Assembly (NCBI GenBank): GCA_029210725.1
Contig: JARGFM010000016.1
Location: 1 to 64,000, forward strand
DNA: 64,000 nt
Source: Bacteroidales bacterium
Lineage (GTDB): Bacteria > Bacteroidota > Bacteroidia > Bacteroidales > GCA-2748055
Direction: 5' to 3'
A program made the position numbers and the translations under genes. Below are positions 27,478 through 35,872 of the stretch, piece by piece. The notes below the pieces were generated by a model. The model ran no database searches. It was not told the DNA's origin and saw only the letters and a list, made by a program, of their open reading frames with translations. The stretch's first letter is position 1; the number at the start of each line of letters is the position of its first letter.

Positions 27478-30243
27478 ATGAGATCCCGATATACGGAAAT
27501 TAAGGAGCTGTTGGGTAAACCATACCGCGATCTGGAATTCTTGCTTCAATGTCTGGCCGGGGTTCTGGAGGAGAACGGAGAAGCAGATCTGGCCAGGCAG
27601 ATTCCCTGGCTCTCAGGCAGGGCTCCGGATTTTTCAAGCCCCCATAAACATAAGGTTCTCCGCCTTTATTCCATTGCCTTTCAGTTGCTTAATCTCTGTG
27701 AGGTAAACGGGGCCGTTCAGAGCAGGCGGCGTAAACATGATGAGTTGGGACTCGATAGCGTGAACGGATTATGGGGCAGTGTATTCTCCGAGCTGAAAAA
27801 ACTCGGGGTAAAAGAGACGGTCCTTCTGGATATTTTCGCTGAAGTTGAAGTAGAACCAGTGCTTACGGCTCACCCTACTGAGGCCAAACGACCCGTTGTT
27901 CTCGCGCTTTACCGTCAGCTTTATCTGTTGATGGTAAAAAGGGAGAATTCCATGTACAATAAATATGAACAGGAGGAGGTGAAACACGATATCCGGAGAA
28001 TCCTCCATAAGCTCTGGTTTATCGGGGAGATTTTTATCGAAAAACCTGCCCTGGAGTCCGAATTGGAGAATGTTCTGCACTATTTCTACAAGGTTTTTCC
28101 AGAAGTGCTTCCCATGCTTGACTACAGGCTGCAACAGGCCTGGAAAGAGGCAGGATACGATCCCGCCTCGGTGCAGGACAGCAGACACTTTCCTGCCATA
28201 AGCTTTGGTAACTGGGTGGGCGGGGACAGGGATGGGCACCCGCTGGTTACCGCGGAAGTTACAAGCCAGGCACTGAAAGCCTTCAGGGTTCATGCCATGA
28301 AACTGGTACTGGCCCGTCTGGATGAACTCTCCCACAGGGTGAGTATCTATTGCGAACCCGCTTGTCTGAGCCCTGAATTCAGCCGGAGACTGAATGAACT
28401 TGAAAAGGAATTGTCGCCCGGCTCTCTTATCCCCCATCCCGAGCCATTCAGGCATTATGTCCGCTTGTTAAAGCTTAAGCTTCCTGTGACTGAACAGCCG
28501 GGAGGGGGTGTCGACCTGGCCGACAGGCCCTTTTCCTACCACCATTCGGATGAGCTGGTCCGGGACCTGAACTTACTGAAATCTGCCCTGCTTAGTTTTG
28601 GGGCCGGTTTCCTGGCTCAGGATGATGTTCAGCAGGTCGTCCGGCACCTGGAGATTTTCGGATTTCACCTGGCACGTCTGGACATCAGGCAAAACAGCCA
28701 CTACTATGAAGAGGCCCTGACAGATATTATCAGAAGCGGTATTCCGGAGCAGTATAAAGAGCTGTCGGGAAAGAAGGGATGGCTTGTATCGTTCATTTTT
28801 TCCGAGCTGGAACAGAACCGGCCCTTTAATGCGCGAACGGAGTTCCTTCCTTCCGATCAGGCCAGGGAGGCCGTGGAGGTTTTTCACTCCCTCCGCAGGC
28901 ATATCCGGAGTTATTCCGAAAGGGCACTGGGCTCACTGATAGTGAGCATGACCCGCAGCGTGACAGATTTATTCACGGTGTTCCTGCTGGCCAGAGAGGC
29001 CGGTTTCTCCCGCTTGACTCCGGGGGGACTGGTTTGTCCTGTTCCGGTGGTACCCCTCTTTGAGACCATTACGGACCTGGAAGCGGCACCCGGAATCCTG
29101 GACCAGTTTCTTTCACACAAGATGACCAGAAACAGCCTGGAATATGTCAGGGAAAAACGTAAATGGAACCTTCCGGTGCAGGAAGTGATGATCGGATACA
29201 GCGACAGTAACAAGGACGGGGGAATCCTGGCCAGCACCTGGCACCTTTACGATGCCCAGGTGAAACTGGAGGCAGTCGGAAGGAAACACGGGGTTAAGAT
29301 CCGTTTTTTCCATGGCAAGGGAGGAACAATCAGCCGGGGAGCCGGTCCTACCCACTGGTTTCTGAAATCGCTGCCGCCCGGCACCCTGAACGGACAGCTG
29401 AGGATTACCGAGCAGGGAGAGACCATTGAACGTAAGTATGCCAATAAAGTAAATGCGGCATATAACCTGGAGTTGCTGTTGGCAGGTACGGCCTATCAGA
29501 CCATTCTCAATCACCTGAAACAGGCGGAGAATGCTCCTGACCGAAGCACCCTCTTTTCCTATATGGCAAAGGAGAGCTACAAAGCCTTTAAGCAACTGAC
29601 TTTGCATCCCTCCTTTATCAGTTTTTATGAACAGGCTACTCCCATTGATGTGATCGAATCAAGCAAGATCGGATCGCGTCCGTCCCGCCGCAGGGGAAAA
29701 CGAAGCCTGGAGGATCTGCGTGCCATTCCCTGGGTTTTCAGCTGGACCCAGTCCAGGATGAACGTCTCCAGCTGGTATGGGGTGGGATCCACCCTGCTGA
29801 AGATGAAAACGGAGGAGCAGGAGAAATACGCCCTCCTGAAGGAGCTTGTAAAAACGGATGATTTTGTCAGGTATGTACTCACCAATGTGGACACCAGCCT
29901 GGCTGCCACCGATGAGGACATCATGAGCATGTATGCCCAACTGGTTGAAAAGGAACAGGTCAGGGCTGATATCCTGGGTATGCTGCTGAAGGAACTGGCC
30001 CTGACCCGGGAAATGATGCTTGATCTTCTGCATACCCCCATCTCCGAGCGCAGGGTCAATCATCACCTTTCCACCCGCTTAAGAGCCGAAGCGCTGCTCC
30101 CGCTTCACCAGGAACAGGTAAACTTGCTGAGACTCTGGAGACAGGCGCAGAAGGAAGGGGAGAAGGGCCGGGCCGATCAATTGCTGCAGGACCTTCTTTT
30201 GAGTGTGAATGCTATTGCCAGTGCCATGGGGACTACCGGATGA
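27478..30243 (+). CDS. ppc: Phosphoenolpyruvate carboxylase
   Basis: A 921-residue cytosolic enzyme that adds bicarbonate to PEP to make oxaloacetate, refilling the TCA cycle and supporting fumarate-based fermentation. All catalytic motifs are intact: VLTAHPTEAKR with the active-site His (about residue 132), GNWVGGDRDGHPLVT, MIGYSDSNKDGG, FFHGKGGTISRGAGPTH, TEQGETIERKYAN and GSRPSRRRGKRSLEDLRAIPW. The length is normal for bacterial PPC. The C-terminus ends AIASAMGTTG in place of the common QNTG, as in many Bacteroidota. It converges on the TonB receptor gene with only 8 bp between stops and no obvious hairpin. Confidence 0.95.
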   Translation: MRSRYTEIKELLGKPYRDLEFLLQCLAGVLEENGEADLARQIPWLSGRAPDFSSPHKHKVLRLYSIAFQLLNLCEVNGAVQSRRRKHDELGLDSVNGLWGSVFSELKKLGVKETVLLDIFAEVEVEPVLTAHPTEAKRPVVLALYRQLYLLMVKRENSMYNKYEQEEVKHDIRRILHKLWFIGEIFIEKPALESELENVLHYFYKVFPEVLPMLDYRLQQAWKEAGYDPASVQDSRHFPAISFGNWVGGDRDGHPLVTAEVTSQALKAFRVHAMKLVLARLDELSHRVSIYCEPACLSPEFSRRLNELEKELSPGSLIPHPEPFRHYVRLLKLKLPVTEQPGGGVDLADRPFSYHHSDELVRDLNLLKSALLSFGAGFLAQDDVQQVVRHLEIFGFHLARLDIRQNSHYYEEALTDIIRSGIPEQYKELSGKKGWLVSFIFSELEQNRPFNARTEFLPSDQAREAVEVFHSLRRHIRSYSERALGSLIVSMTRSVTDLFTVFLLAREAGFSRLTPGGLVCPVPVVPLFETITDLEAAPGILDQFLSHKMTRNSLEYVREKRKWNLPVQEVMIGYSDSNKDGGILASTWHLYDAQVKLEAVGRKHGVKIRFFHGKGGTISRGAGPTHWFLKSLPPGTLNGQLRITEQGETIERKYANKVNAAYNLELLLAGTAYQTILNHLKQAENAPDRSTLFSYMAKESYKAFKQLTLHPSFISFYEQATPIDVIESSKIGSRPSRRRGKRSLEDLRAIPWVFSWTQSRMNVSSWYGVGSTLLKMKTEEQEKYALLKELVKTDDFVRYVLTNVDTSLAATDEDIMSMYAQLVEKEQVRADILGMLLKELALTREMMLDLLHTPISERRVNHHLSTRLRAEALLPLHQEQVNLLRLWRQAQKEGEKGRADQLLQDLLLSVNAIASAMGTTG

Positions 30244-30251
30244 GGCTGCCA

Positions 30252-32741
30252 TTACCAATTCTGTCTGCCCGGACGATTTCCGCGATGCTGCTTTCGCCTT
30301 TCAGAACGTGTCGACTTGCCCCGGCCTGGTACGCTGCCCTGCTTCGAATTGACTGAAGGTATTCCGTCCCGGCTTTGCAGCTTGCCAAAACGGATGCCTA
30401 TAAATACTGTCTGGGGGCTTATGGGTCCATATAAATAAGCAGGGTCCCGGTTGATTCCCTTGTCAAAATCATCCTGGTAGGAATTAAACACATTCTTGAT
30501 GCCTCCTGAAAATTCGACGGAGGCCCCGTTCAGTTCTGCAGTGTATGCGAGTTTCAGTCCCAGGTCGAAGAAGGGATCAGAAGTACGCAGTTCTCCTTCC
30601 GGGTTTTCTGTTCCGAAATAGGGAACCAGCATTTTACCGGTGTAAGTTCCTGTACCAGACAGGCAAATACGTCTGGCAAAGTCCCAATCCAGGGCCAGGA
30701 ATCCATAGGAGTCGGGTGACCGGAAAAAGTGGGTCTCTTCGAATTCCTGAGCTTTTTCAAATTCACGGTTCTGCAGGGTGAAACCTGAGCTTAGGTCAAA
30801 ATCTCCCGACGGCCTGAGTTTGAACTCCATGTTGATGCCGTTTACCCAGGCGCGGCCTTCGGCGTTTACCCGGGTGTAAATGACCGTGCCACCTTCATCG
30901 GGTGACCCGTATTCATTGGCAAAGGCATCCTCCAGTCGGGTATAAAAGGCTTCCACCAGCAGTCCCGTACTGGTGCGGCCAAATTGTCTGTTGTAATCCA
31001 GGGAGGCCATTATGGAATGACTTGTTTCCTGCCTCAGGTCCAGGGCATTCTCATGAACGACCTGGCGGGATCCGGAGGTCTCTATATGAAGATCCTCGTC
31101 GAAAATCTGGGGGGCCCGGTAACCCTGTGAATAGCTCAGCCTGCCCTGAAGAGACTCCAGTAACCTGTACATCAGGCTGATCCGTGGACTGAACACAGTG
31201 CCCTTGCTTGATCCCTTATCTTCGTTTACCAGGTCTTTGATCGCGTAGTGATCAAAGCGGGCCCCCAGAGCAGCTTTGAATTTGTTCAGTTTCAGATCGT
31301 ACTGGACGAACACCCCGGTGGTAAGGGAGGACTGATCGGCAATGACGGTATTTTGCGTATGGGGGATGGACTCCTTGTTATCCCCTGAGATAACAGCCCT
31401 GTCCCAATCGGGATAGCCCAGCTTTTTGTCCAACAGGAATCCGCTTGTGTTTTCAATGCCACTGACCAGGCTTGAATTTCCGACAACTGCCTTGTACTGC
31501 ACACCCAGATTATAGGTCTTATCCCTGGAGTTTCCATAACCGTTCAGGGATTGCTCCGCTCCGTAGTATGAATCCCTGTCCAGGAATTGCCCGGAGGTAT
31601 AAAAGGAGAGCAGGTCATAGTCGCGCAGATAACGTTCATAGGTGATTCCCGCCACCTTCATTCGGTGTTCCACGGCTTCGGCGATGTCCCGTTCGTGCTC
31701 CGGGTAGTCCTGCATATTACCTCCGTCGCGCTCTTCATTTATGGCGAAGAAATCCAGGGTCAGTTTGTCACGGTTTCCGAAGCGGTGGAAAGCCCGGGCC
31801 CCGAAGGTCAGATTTTCGAGAGGAGCCAGTTCGGAGAAACTATCCTTGTTGGCATCGAATATCTCCCGCTTCCGGGAAAACCCATAGAGAGATAAGCCTG
31901 ATTTACGATCGTCTGATACCACGGAAGTGTTGAAAGTGATGGAATAGTCTGCCGAATTACCCCCTGAACCTTCCACACCCACTCCCGTTTGCGCGTAGGA
32001 AGCTCCTGCCTGGTAACTGTTGTGTACCGGGTCCCTGAGAATGATTTTGATGGTTCCTGCAATGGCATTGCTGCCAAAGAGGGCCGAACCTCCTCCACGG
32101 ACCACCTCTATTTTTTTCACCATGTTCGAAGGGATCAGTTCCAGCCCGTAGACCCCTGCCAGTCCGCTGAAGATGGGACGGCTGTTGATAAGGATTTGGG
32201 AGTAGGCCCCTTCCATACCGTTCATCCTTACCTGGGAGAATCCACAGTTCTGGCAGTTGTTCTCCAGACGAAGTCCGGGTGAAAAGTTAAACCCCTCGCC
32301 CAGGGTCTGGCTCTGTGTGCTGCGGAAGATCTGTGATCCGATGGTATTCACGATGACCGGGGCTTCGGTTCGCTTCTGTTCGCTGCGGTCGGCTGAGACC
32401 ACCACCTCTTCCAGATTCATAATATCTTCTTCCAGTTCGAACTTCAGTTCGGCAGTCGTTTGTTTTTTTAGATGGACCGGCATTTCCCGGGGCTTATAAC
32501 CAATGACACTGACCGCGATGGTCTGTTCGCCAACAGGAAGATTGAAAAGATGGAAGTGACTGGTTTCATCCGTTACGGTCCCGATGGTGGTACCCTTCAC
32601 TGCCACATTGGCAAAGGGTATATGGCGACCCTGACTTACTACATGACCAAGCAGGTTTGCGTCACCTGGCTTTTTTTGTGCCTGCATGAATTGAAAGAGG
32701 CTTAACAGAAACAGAATGGAGATGATATGTGCTTTAAACAT
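30252..32741 (-). CDS. TonB-dependent outer membrane receptor
   Basis: An 829-residue receptor: signal peptide (QFMQAQ), CarboxypepD_reg-like domain (about 28-115; GHVVSQGRHIPFANVAV, GYKPREM), plug domain (about 125-230) and a 22-strand barrel. The plug holds the pair NNCQNCGFSQVRMNGMEG and SQILINSRPIFSG, then VVRGGGSALFGSNAIAGTI, a hallmark of one Bacteroidota receptor group of the BtuB/Cir type rather than SusC. The barrel seems to end at VFIGIRFGKL; about 40 further residues form a basic, Ser/Arg-rich tail unusual for this class, where the last strand is normally C-terminal. The upstream His-rich protein on the same strand suggests a metal or metal-complex substrate. The substrate is inferred only. 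Confidence 0.9.
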   Translation of the reverse strand: MFKAHIISILFLLSLFQFMQAQKKPGDANLLGHVVSQGRHIPFANVAVKGTTIGTVTDETSHFHLFNLPVGEQTIAVSVIGYKPREMPVHLKKQTTAELKFELEEDIMNLEEVVVSADRSEQKRTEAPVIVNTIGSQIFRSTQSQTLGEGFNFSPGLRLENNCQNCGFSQVRMNGMEGAYSQILINSRPIFSGLAGVYGLELIPSNMVKKIEVVRGGGSALFGSNAIAGTIKIILRDPVHNSYQAGASYAQTGVGVEGSGGNSADYSITFNTSVVSDDRKSGLSLYGFSRKREIFDANKDSFSELAPLENLTFGARAFHRFGNRDKLTLDFFAINEERDGGNMQDYPEHERDIAEAVEHRMKVAGITYERYLRDYDLLSFYTSGQFLDRDSYYGAEQSLNGYGNSRDKTYNLGVQYKAVVGNSSLVSGIENTSGFLLDKKLGYPDWDRAVISGDNKESIPHTQNTVIADQSSLTTGVFVQYDLKLNKFKAALGARFDHYAIKDLVNEDKGSSKGTVFSPRISLMYRLLESLQGRLSYSQGYRAPQIFDEDLHIETSGSRQVVHENALDLRQETSHSIMASLDYNRQFGRTSTGLLVEAFYTRLEDAFANEYGSPDEGGTVIYTRVNAEGRAWVNGINMEFKLRPSGDFDLSSGFTLQNREFEKAQEFEETHFFRSPDSYGFLALDWDFARRICLSGTGTYTGKMLVPYFGTENPEGELRTSDPFFDLGLKLAYTAELNGASVEFSGGIKNVFNSYQDDFDKGINRDPAYLYGPISPQTVFIGIRFGKLQSRDGIPSVNSKQGSVPGRGKSTRSERRKQHRGNRPGRQNW

Positions 32742-32966
32742 TGTTTTTTGTGTGTAATTGTAATGAGGATCTGCGTGCCAGCCGGCACACTATACTTCCT
32801 TAACATGGGCCTTAGGCCCTGATACAGGAATGAAAACGAATTACACACTTGCCGGAGGGGCTCTTCCCGGAGAAACCGGAACCAGAGAGGGCAGCAGGCT
32901 GTTTAAGGCCCGGAAACGGAAGGCAATGGATCGGGGACAGGCTTTCAGCACAAATATGGCACATGC

Positions 32967-33182
32967 CTAGATGGTGATAATATCAAGCTGGTCCAGCAGA
33001 AATAATTCCAGGCTGGAATGCTGGTGATCTTTTGCTTTATGATCATCCGCAGTTTTTGAAAAAGGGTGTGCGTGACTGACCAGAGAACCGTTTGGCATCA
33101 AATGGATATGGATGTAAAGCGCCCTGTTCACTATTACAAAGCTCATGATCAAGACCATGAGACTGGCTGTCAACTGCTTCAT
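32967..33182 (-). CDS. Small His-rich exported protein
   Basis: A 71-residue protein starting at the ATG at 33182 (MKQLTASL), with an N-terminal signal/TM helix (LMVLIMSFVIVNRALY). The His-rich body IHIHLMPNGSLVSHAHPF, then DDHKAKDHQHSS, is followed by a C-terminal ELFLLDQLDIITI. I recognise the pattern as a recurrent small Bacteroidota protein that accompanies TonB receptors (L.IH.H....G...HAHPF). Nine His in about 45 residues imply metal binding. It lies 225 bp upstream of the TonB receptor on the same strand. A longer frame reaches 33242, but its extra residues disrupt the signal. No formal family name is offered. Confidence 0.65.
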   Translation of the reverse strand: MKQLTASLMVLIMSFVIVNRALYIHIHLMPNGSLVSHAHPFSKTADDHKAKDHQHSSLELFLLDQLDIITI

Positions 33183-33321
33183 AACCAAAACGGTTCTCCC
33201 TTTCATCGTATGCAAAATAACAGAAGTTTGAGCGTTTACCATATACCTGAAACATGGTATTTTTCCGCCCTGAACAATCTAACTTATTCTAACCATGAAG
33301 GAGCTTTGCTTCTCCGGAATC

Positions 33322-34518
33322 TTATTGAGGAATAGTTTCATTGCCCCAGGGCTTGCTCTCCTCTCCCATATTCTTTCGCCACTCGTGCCGCCACCGGTGG
33401 ATATCTATCATATTGATCACCGGCATGAGTTTGCGTGCCTCCTTGTCCGGTATGGGTTTCAGCTTCACCGGTGCATCCTGGTACCAGTAAGCTACGGATG
33501 CCATTTCCAGGGTAAGCACATTGTTGTGTCCGTGTTCAATACTAAAAAGCAGGGACCTGTCAAAGTAAATGGGATCTTCAATATGAAAACGGAAGCAGTG
33601 GGTCCGGCCCATCCACATCAGCTGATCAGGGACGCGGGCATAGCCAAAGTAGGGATGCTTGTAGAGTTCATTGGGGCACCAGGAAGAGTTGAAATAATCC
33701 TCAGTGCCGGTTCCGTGAAGCACGGGTTTCTCCGATCCATCAATATAGAACATGTCGTCCCCTTCTCCATACCAGACCGGGGTAGGGCAGTTGACAAAAT
33801 AGTTTACTCCCACGTAGTGTCCCTTGCCTCTTGTCTCCAGGATCTTGTAATTCCCCTTCCCCAGAGGATTTTCCCCGGTTTCTGCCGGAAGGATGCCCCA
33901 TTCATTCTCCCCTTCGGGAGCGGCTTTTGTCACTTCCTGATTATACCAGGCGTGAAAATAGGCCAGGTTTTCGGCGGGCTTCTCCTGCTCGATATAGTCC
34001 AGGTAAAAGTAGAAGGCCCCGATCTTAATATCTGCCTGGTTCTCTATTTCGATCCGGGCTCCTCTGGCAAAGGGCATTTTAAAGTAGGAAACCAGGGCAT
34101 TTCCTTTGACAGGCGAGGCAGCCAGTGGAAGAGAGGCCCATGGGTAGGTCTCATCCCAGCCCTGCCCGAAAAAGGGTCCGATGGGCGATTCCACCGAGGG
34201 GTATTCCTTTCCGTCCCAGTAGATCCTGAGGATGATATCCGAACGGTTCAGCCCGGGGGCCTCCGGACTGATGGTGATCCAGATATGGTTGATGCATCCT
34301 GCTCCTTTTATATCAGCAATCACCCTCTTTTCACCGGGTTCGATGTTCTCAAAGCGATCGTTGTTTCCTCCCGAGCGATCGAAGCTGCTGACTCTTTTAC
34401 TTTTTACGCCCTGCTTGATGGTGGTGATGTTTTCCAGGGCGGATTGTGCCCCGATACTACTGATGGTGAAGGGCAGAAGTAAAAGCAGCGCCAGGAGAAA
34501 GGTGTTTTTCAGTTTCAT
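33322..34518 (-). CDS. DUF2961/GH172 family glycosidase
   Basis: A 398-residue exported protein (signal ending SSIGAQ) covering the full DUF2961 domain, now GH172. Visible family features: SSFDRSGGNNDRF, GAGCINHIWITI, LRIYWDGKEYPSVESPIGPF, EGDDMFYIDGS, and GTGTEDYFNSSWC near the active site. Characterised GH172 enzymes act on fructo- or arabino-furanosyl linkages and assemble as trimers or hexamers through this jelly-roll; the substrate here is unknown. The start ATG overlaps the upstream gene's stop in ATGA, so translation is coupled to the PqiA-like protein. Confidence 0.88.
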   Translation of the reverse strand: MKLKNTFLLALLLLLPFTISSIGAQSALENITTIKQGVKSKRVSSFDRSGGNNDRFENIEPGEKRVIADIKGAGCINHIWITISPEAPGLNRSDIILRIYWDGKEYPSVESPIGPFFGQGWDETYPWASLPLAASPVKGNALVSYFKMPFARGARIEIENQADIKIGAFYFYLDYIEQEKPAENLAYFHAWYNQEVTKAAPEGENEWGILPAETGENPLGKGNYKILETRGKGHYVGVNYFVNCPTPVWYGEGDDMFYIDGSEKPVLHGTGTEDYFNSSWCPNELYKHPYFGYARVPDQLMWMGRTHCFRFHIEDPIYFDRSLLFSIEHGHNNVLTLEMASVAYWYQDAPVKLKPIPDKEARKLMPVINMIDIHRWRHEWRKNMGEESKPWGNETIPQ

Positions 34519-35783
34519 GATTTTCGTGTTATTGTTTCAGAAAGTACCAGGCTGGAGACACAGAAGAGCAGGAAGAGATAGAACCCTCCCAGCAATTGGG
34601 TTCCGTTGGTGGTAAAGATTTCAACCGGTTCGGAAAGCTCTGTAAGCTGGTCGAGCTGACTACCGATAATCCCGTTGAATCCGATATAGGCCATAAAAAT
34701 GGCTACCACCATTACATCGGCCATGGACCATTTCCCTGATTTGATGACGAAGAATTGAATTAGTATGTTCTCCCTCAGCTTGTTAATTCGGTACGAGTAG
34801 AGCAGGGAACTGATCAGTTTTAAGGAGGGAAAAATGATACTGAAGGTGAATACCAGCACACCCACAAAGATCATGGGCAAGGTTCCCTCTTCGATCAGGA
34901 TACGGACCACATCGGTAATACTTTTACTCTGGAAAAAGATGATGTTGTTCAGGAAGGTGATCTTTTCTCCCATCAGCTGTAACATCAGATGATCTATCCT
35001 GGCTTCCAGGTCGATCATGGGAGTGGTGATCCCTCCCAGCAGCAGGCAGAAGGAGGCGGCGATCAGCAGGGTGGCCTGCACCTGGTTGAGTTTTCGTTTT
35101 GTGAGCAGATTGACCATAAAGGCAAGGGTAACCAGGAGCAAAATCAGGATCACACGCAGCTTGATGTCCCTGTTTTTTAATTGGATTTCTTCCTGTATGA
35201 TTACCTTGCATAGATCCTTGTCGATACAGTCGTAGCGTTCCATTATAACCTGTAGCGGGGCCATTTCATCCAGATTATAGGTAGAGGAGGCAAATTCATT
35301 TAGTTTGTCGGAGAGGAACTGCTGGATGAAGGCCTTGTTTTCCGGCCTATTCAGTTCGTTTACGATCTGGCTGGCATAGGAAGGAACACTGTCGCGCAGG
35401 GGATCCAGGTTAATGGTAAATCCGGAAAACCAGCTTTTTATGCCTGAGAGCCTGCCCGATGTTCTGGTCTTCATCATCTGCTCCACATCATCAATCAGCT
35501 GATAGAGGATGTTTTCGAGGTTCTGAAGCACCTTATCCCGGCTTTCGGGGGTGAGCTGGAATTCAAGTATTTTAATACTCAGAATGGTAGATAGCTGACT
35601 GCTCCATTCATCCACATTCAGAAGCCCGTACCGGATATGGTTGATCTCCGCCAGGTCGGTTTTTAACTGTTGATTCTGCCTGGCCAGGGATATATACTCG
35701 ATGTTCAGCACCATGGCAGCAACAAGGGCTACGGTGCTGATCGCGATTTTCAGATGGGCCCTTCCGGGTCTATGCTCAGTCAT
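34515..35783 (-). CDS. PqiA-like membrane protein
   Basis: A 422-residue inner-membrane protein (start MTEHRPGR at 35783; a further in-frame ATG at 35807 is less likely). One N-terminal TM (about 13-33) and a long periplasmic, helical stretch (40-205) are followed by a C-terminal membrane domain with four or five TM helices. That domain carries the PqiA-type signature: FPSLKLISSLLYSYR, then SGKWSMADVMVVAIFMAYIGF. PqiA proteins are thought to help move lipids between the membranes together with PqiB/MCE proteins; no MCE gene is visible here. The extra periplasmic region is atypical. It is coupled (ATGA) to the GH172 gene. Confidence 0.75.
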   Translation of the reverse strand: MTEHRPGRAHLKIAISTVALVAAMVLNIEYISLARQNQQLKTDLAEINHIRYGLLNVDEWSSQLSTILSIKILEFQLTPESRDKVLQNLENILYQLIDDVEQMMKTRTSGRLSGIKSWFSGFTINLDPLRDSVPSYASQIVNELNRPENKAFIQQFLSDKLNEFASSTYNLDEMAPLQVIMERYDCIDKDLCKVIIQEEIQLKNRDIKLRVILILLLVTLAFMVNLLTKRKLNQVQATLLIAASFCLLLGGITTPMIDLEARIDHLMLQLMGEKITFLNNIIFFQSKSITDVVRILIEEGTLPMIFVGVLVFTFSIIFPSLKLISSLLYSYRINKLRENILIQFFVIKSGKWSMADVMVVAIFMAYIGFNGIIGSQLDQLTELSEPVEIFTTNGTQLLGGFYLFLLFCVSSLVLSETITRKS

Positions 35784-35832
35784 CGGATTTTCCCATTGAA
35801 GCAGCATAAGTTACTAAAAAGATTTTATCTCT

Positions 35833-35840
35833 TATATTTG
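35833..35840 (+). promoter_or_regulatory. Candidate -7 promoter element
   Basis: TATATTTG is a perfect match to the Bacteroidota -7 element TAnnTTTG and lies 32 bp upstream of the M28 peptidase ATG at 35873. No convincing TTTG is present at the -33 spacing. Confidence 0.35.
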
Positions 35841-35872
35841 ATGCTTCTTATAATTCCTAAAACCCCGTACAA

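Noticed and set aside
32742-32966. Cobalamin riboswitch or other leader upstream of the TonB receptor
   Set aside because: I looked for a B12-box-like element on the minus strand and saw none; only a small GTGCC/GGCAC repeat is present.
33295-34482. 395-codon open frame on the + strand
   Set aside because: Antisense shadow of the GH172 gene, whose motifs are unambiguous.
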